A stretch of 6,629 bases of DNA, from positions 1 to 6,629 of the forward strand of contig CAYXDO010000276.1 of assembly GCA_964463485.1 (NCBI GenBank), in the 5' to 3' direction. Position numbers and translations under genes: made by a program. Source of the stretch: CAYXDO01 sp964463485. Its GTDB lineage: Bacteria; Myxococcota; Kuafuiibacteriia; Kuafuiibacteriales; Kuafuiibacteriaceae. Of the stretch, positions 6,481-6,629 are shown in pieces. The notes below the pieces were generated by a model. The model made no database searches and was not told where the DNA came from. It saw only the letters and a program-made list of their open reading frames with translations. Positions within the stretch are counted from its first letter, which is position 1, and the number at the start of each line of letters is the position of its first letter.

Positions 6481-6629
6481 GTCTGCGTCAGATCGTCTGC
6501 GTCTGCGTCAGATCGTCTGCGTCTGCGTCTGCGTCGGATCGTCTGCGTCTGCGTCAGCGTCGGATCGTCTGCGGCTGCGTCAGATCGTCTGCGTCAGATC
6601 GTCTGCGTCTGCGTCAGATCGTCTGCGTC
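6448..6629 (+). CDS. possible 5' end of a gene reading into the tandem array (doubtful)
   Basis: ATG 6448 opens a frame of 60 codons that runs to the window end without a stop. The first ten residues (MSFEAYFRDV) use codons with high third-position GC and look protein-like. After that the frame enters the array and becomes low-complexity, moving between Val/Cys, Ser/Ala and Leu/Arg repeats as each array unit shifts the frame. The nearest Shine-Dalgarno-like AGGAG (6424-6428) is 19 nt away, too far. All three forward frames of the array lack stops because of its base make-up, so openness is weak evidence. It could equally be non-coding sequence. Confidence 0.2.
   Translation, partial: MSFEAYFRDVGVCVRSSASASDRLRLRLRRIVCVCVSVGSSAAASDRLRQIVCVCVRSSA
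6481..6629. repeat. hierarchical tandem repeat array, running off the window end
   Basis: The array is made of GTCTGC hexamers punctuated by an 8-mer, GTCAGATC or GTCGGATC. Unit boundaries are 6481-6494 (14 nt), 6495-6514 (20), 6515-6540 (26), 6541-6566 (26), 6567-6586 (20), 6587-6600 (14), 6601-6620 (20), then a partial unit 6621-6629. Unit length is always 8 plus a multiple of 6. The GTCGGATC form occurs only in the two 26-nt units. Bases 6481-6523 and 6587-6629 are identical over 43 bp, giving a 106-bp higher-order period. Single variants are GTCAGC in the fourth unit and GGCTGC in the fifth. A related GTCGGC sits just before (6475-6480). The array probably continues beyond the window. Confidence 0.95.

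Noticed and set aside
6481..6629. CRISPR array
   Set aside because: There are no unique spacers; units are nested simple repeats of 14-26 nt.

Overview
The window is GC-rich with strong third-position GC bias. It carries two large exported lipoproteins, one with three four-cysteine repeats of the DUF4215/Myxo_disulf_rpt type. That combination is typical of Myxococcota, probably a Polyangia-like or other uncultured deltaproteobacterial lineage. This placement is inferred from composition and protein style; no marker gene is present.

Layout: bases 1-1239 hold a plus-strand cluster of three tightly overlapping genes. The first is the 3' end of a gene cut by the window edge (1-165). The second is a 183-residue alpha/beta-looking protein (155-706, 11-nt overlap). 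The third is a 178-residue protein with a CGH-x3-HCH cluster (GTG start at 703, 4-nt GTGA overlap). The overlaps imply translational coupling and a shared role. The cluster resembles small accessory proteins seen next to NTPase-centred conflict or signalling systems, but nothing decisive for function lies inside the window.

Bases 1240-1319 are a convergent intergenic gap with a short GC hairpin. Two minus-strand genes follow. The one at 1320-4766 encodes a 1148-residue lipoprotein: lipobox, six Ig-like domains with no cysteine, then four PPC-like domains alternating with three DUF4215-type repeats, with 20 cysteines. The one at 4848-6299 encodes a 483-residue lipoprotein with a probable beta-propeller-like body. 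They are 81 nt apart in the same direction (4848-6299 upstream) and may be co-transcribed as a cell-surface pair.

Bases 6300-6480 are intergenic. From 6481 to the window edge there is a hierarchical tandem array built from a GTCTGC hexamer punctuated by GTCAGATC or GTCGGATC, with a 106-bp higher-order period. An open frame starting at ATG 6448 runs through the array and off the end. The array is the most unusual DNA-level structure here; the overlapping three-gene cluster is the best candidate for part of an undescribed system.
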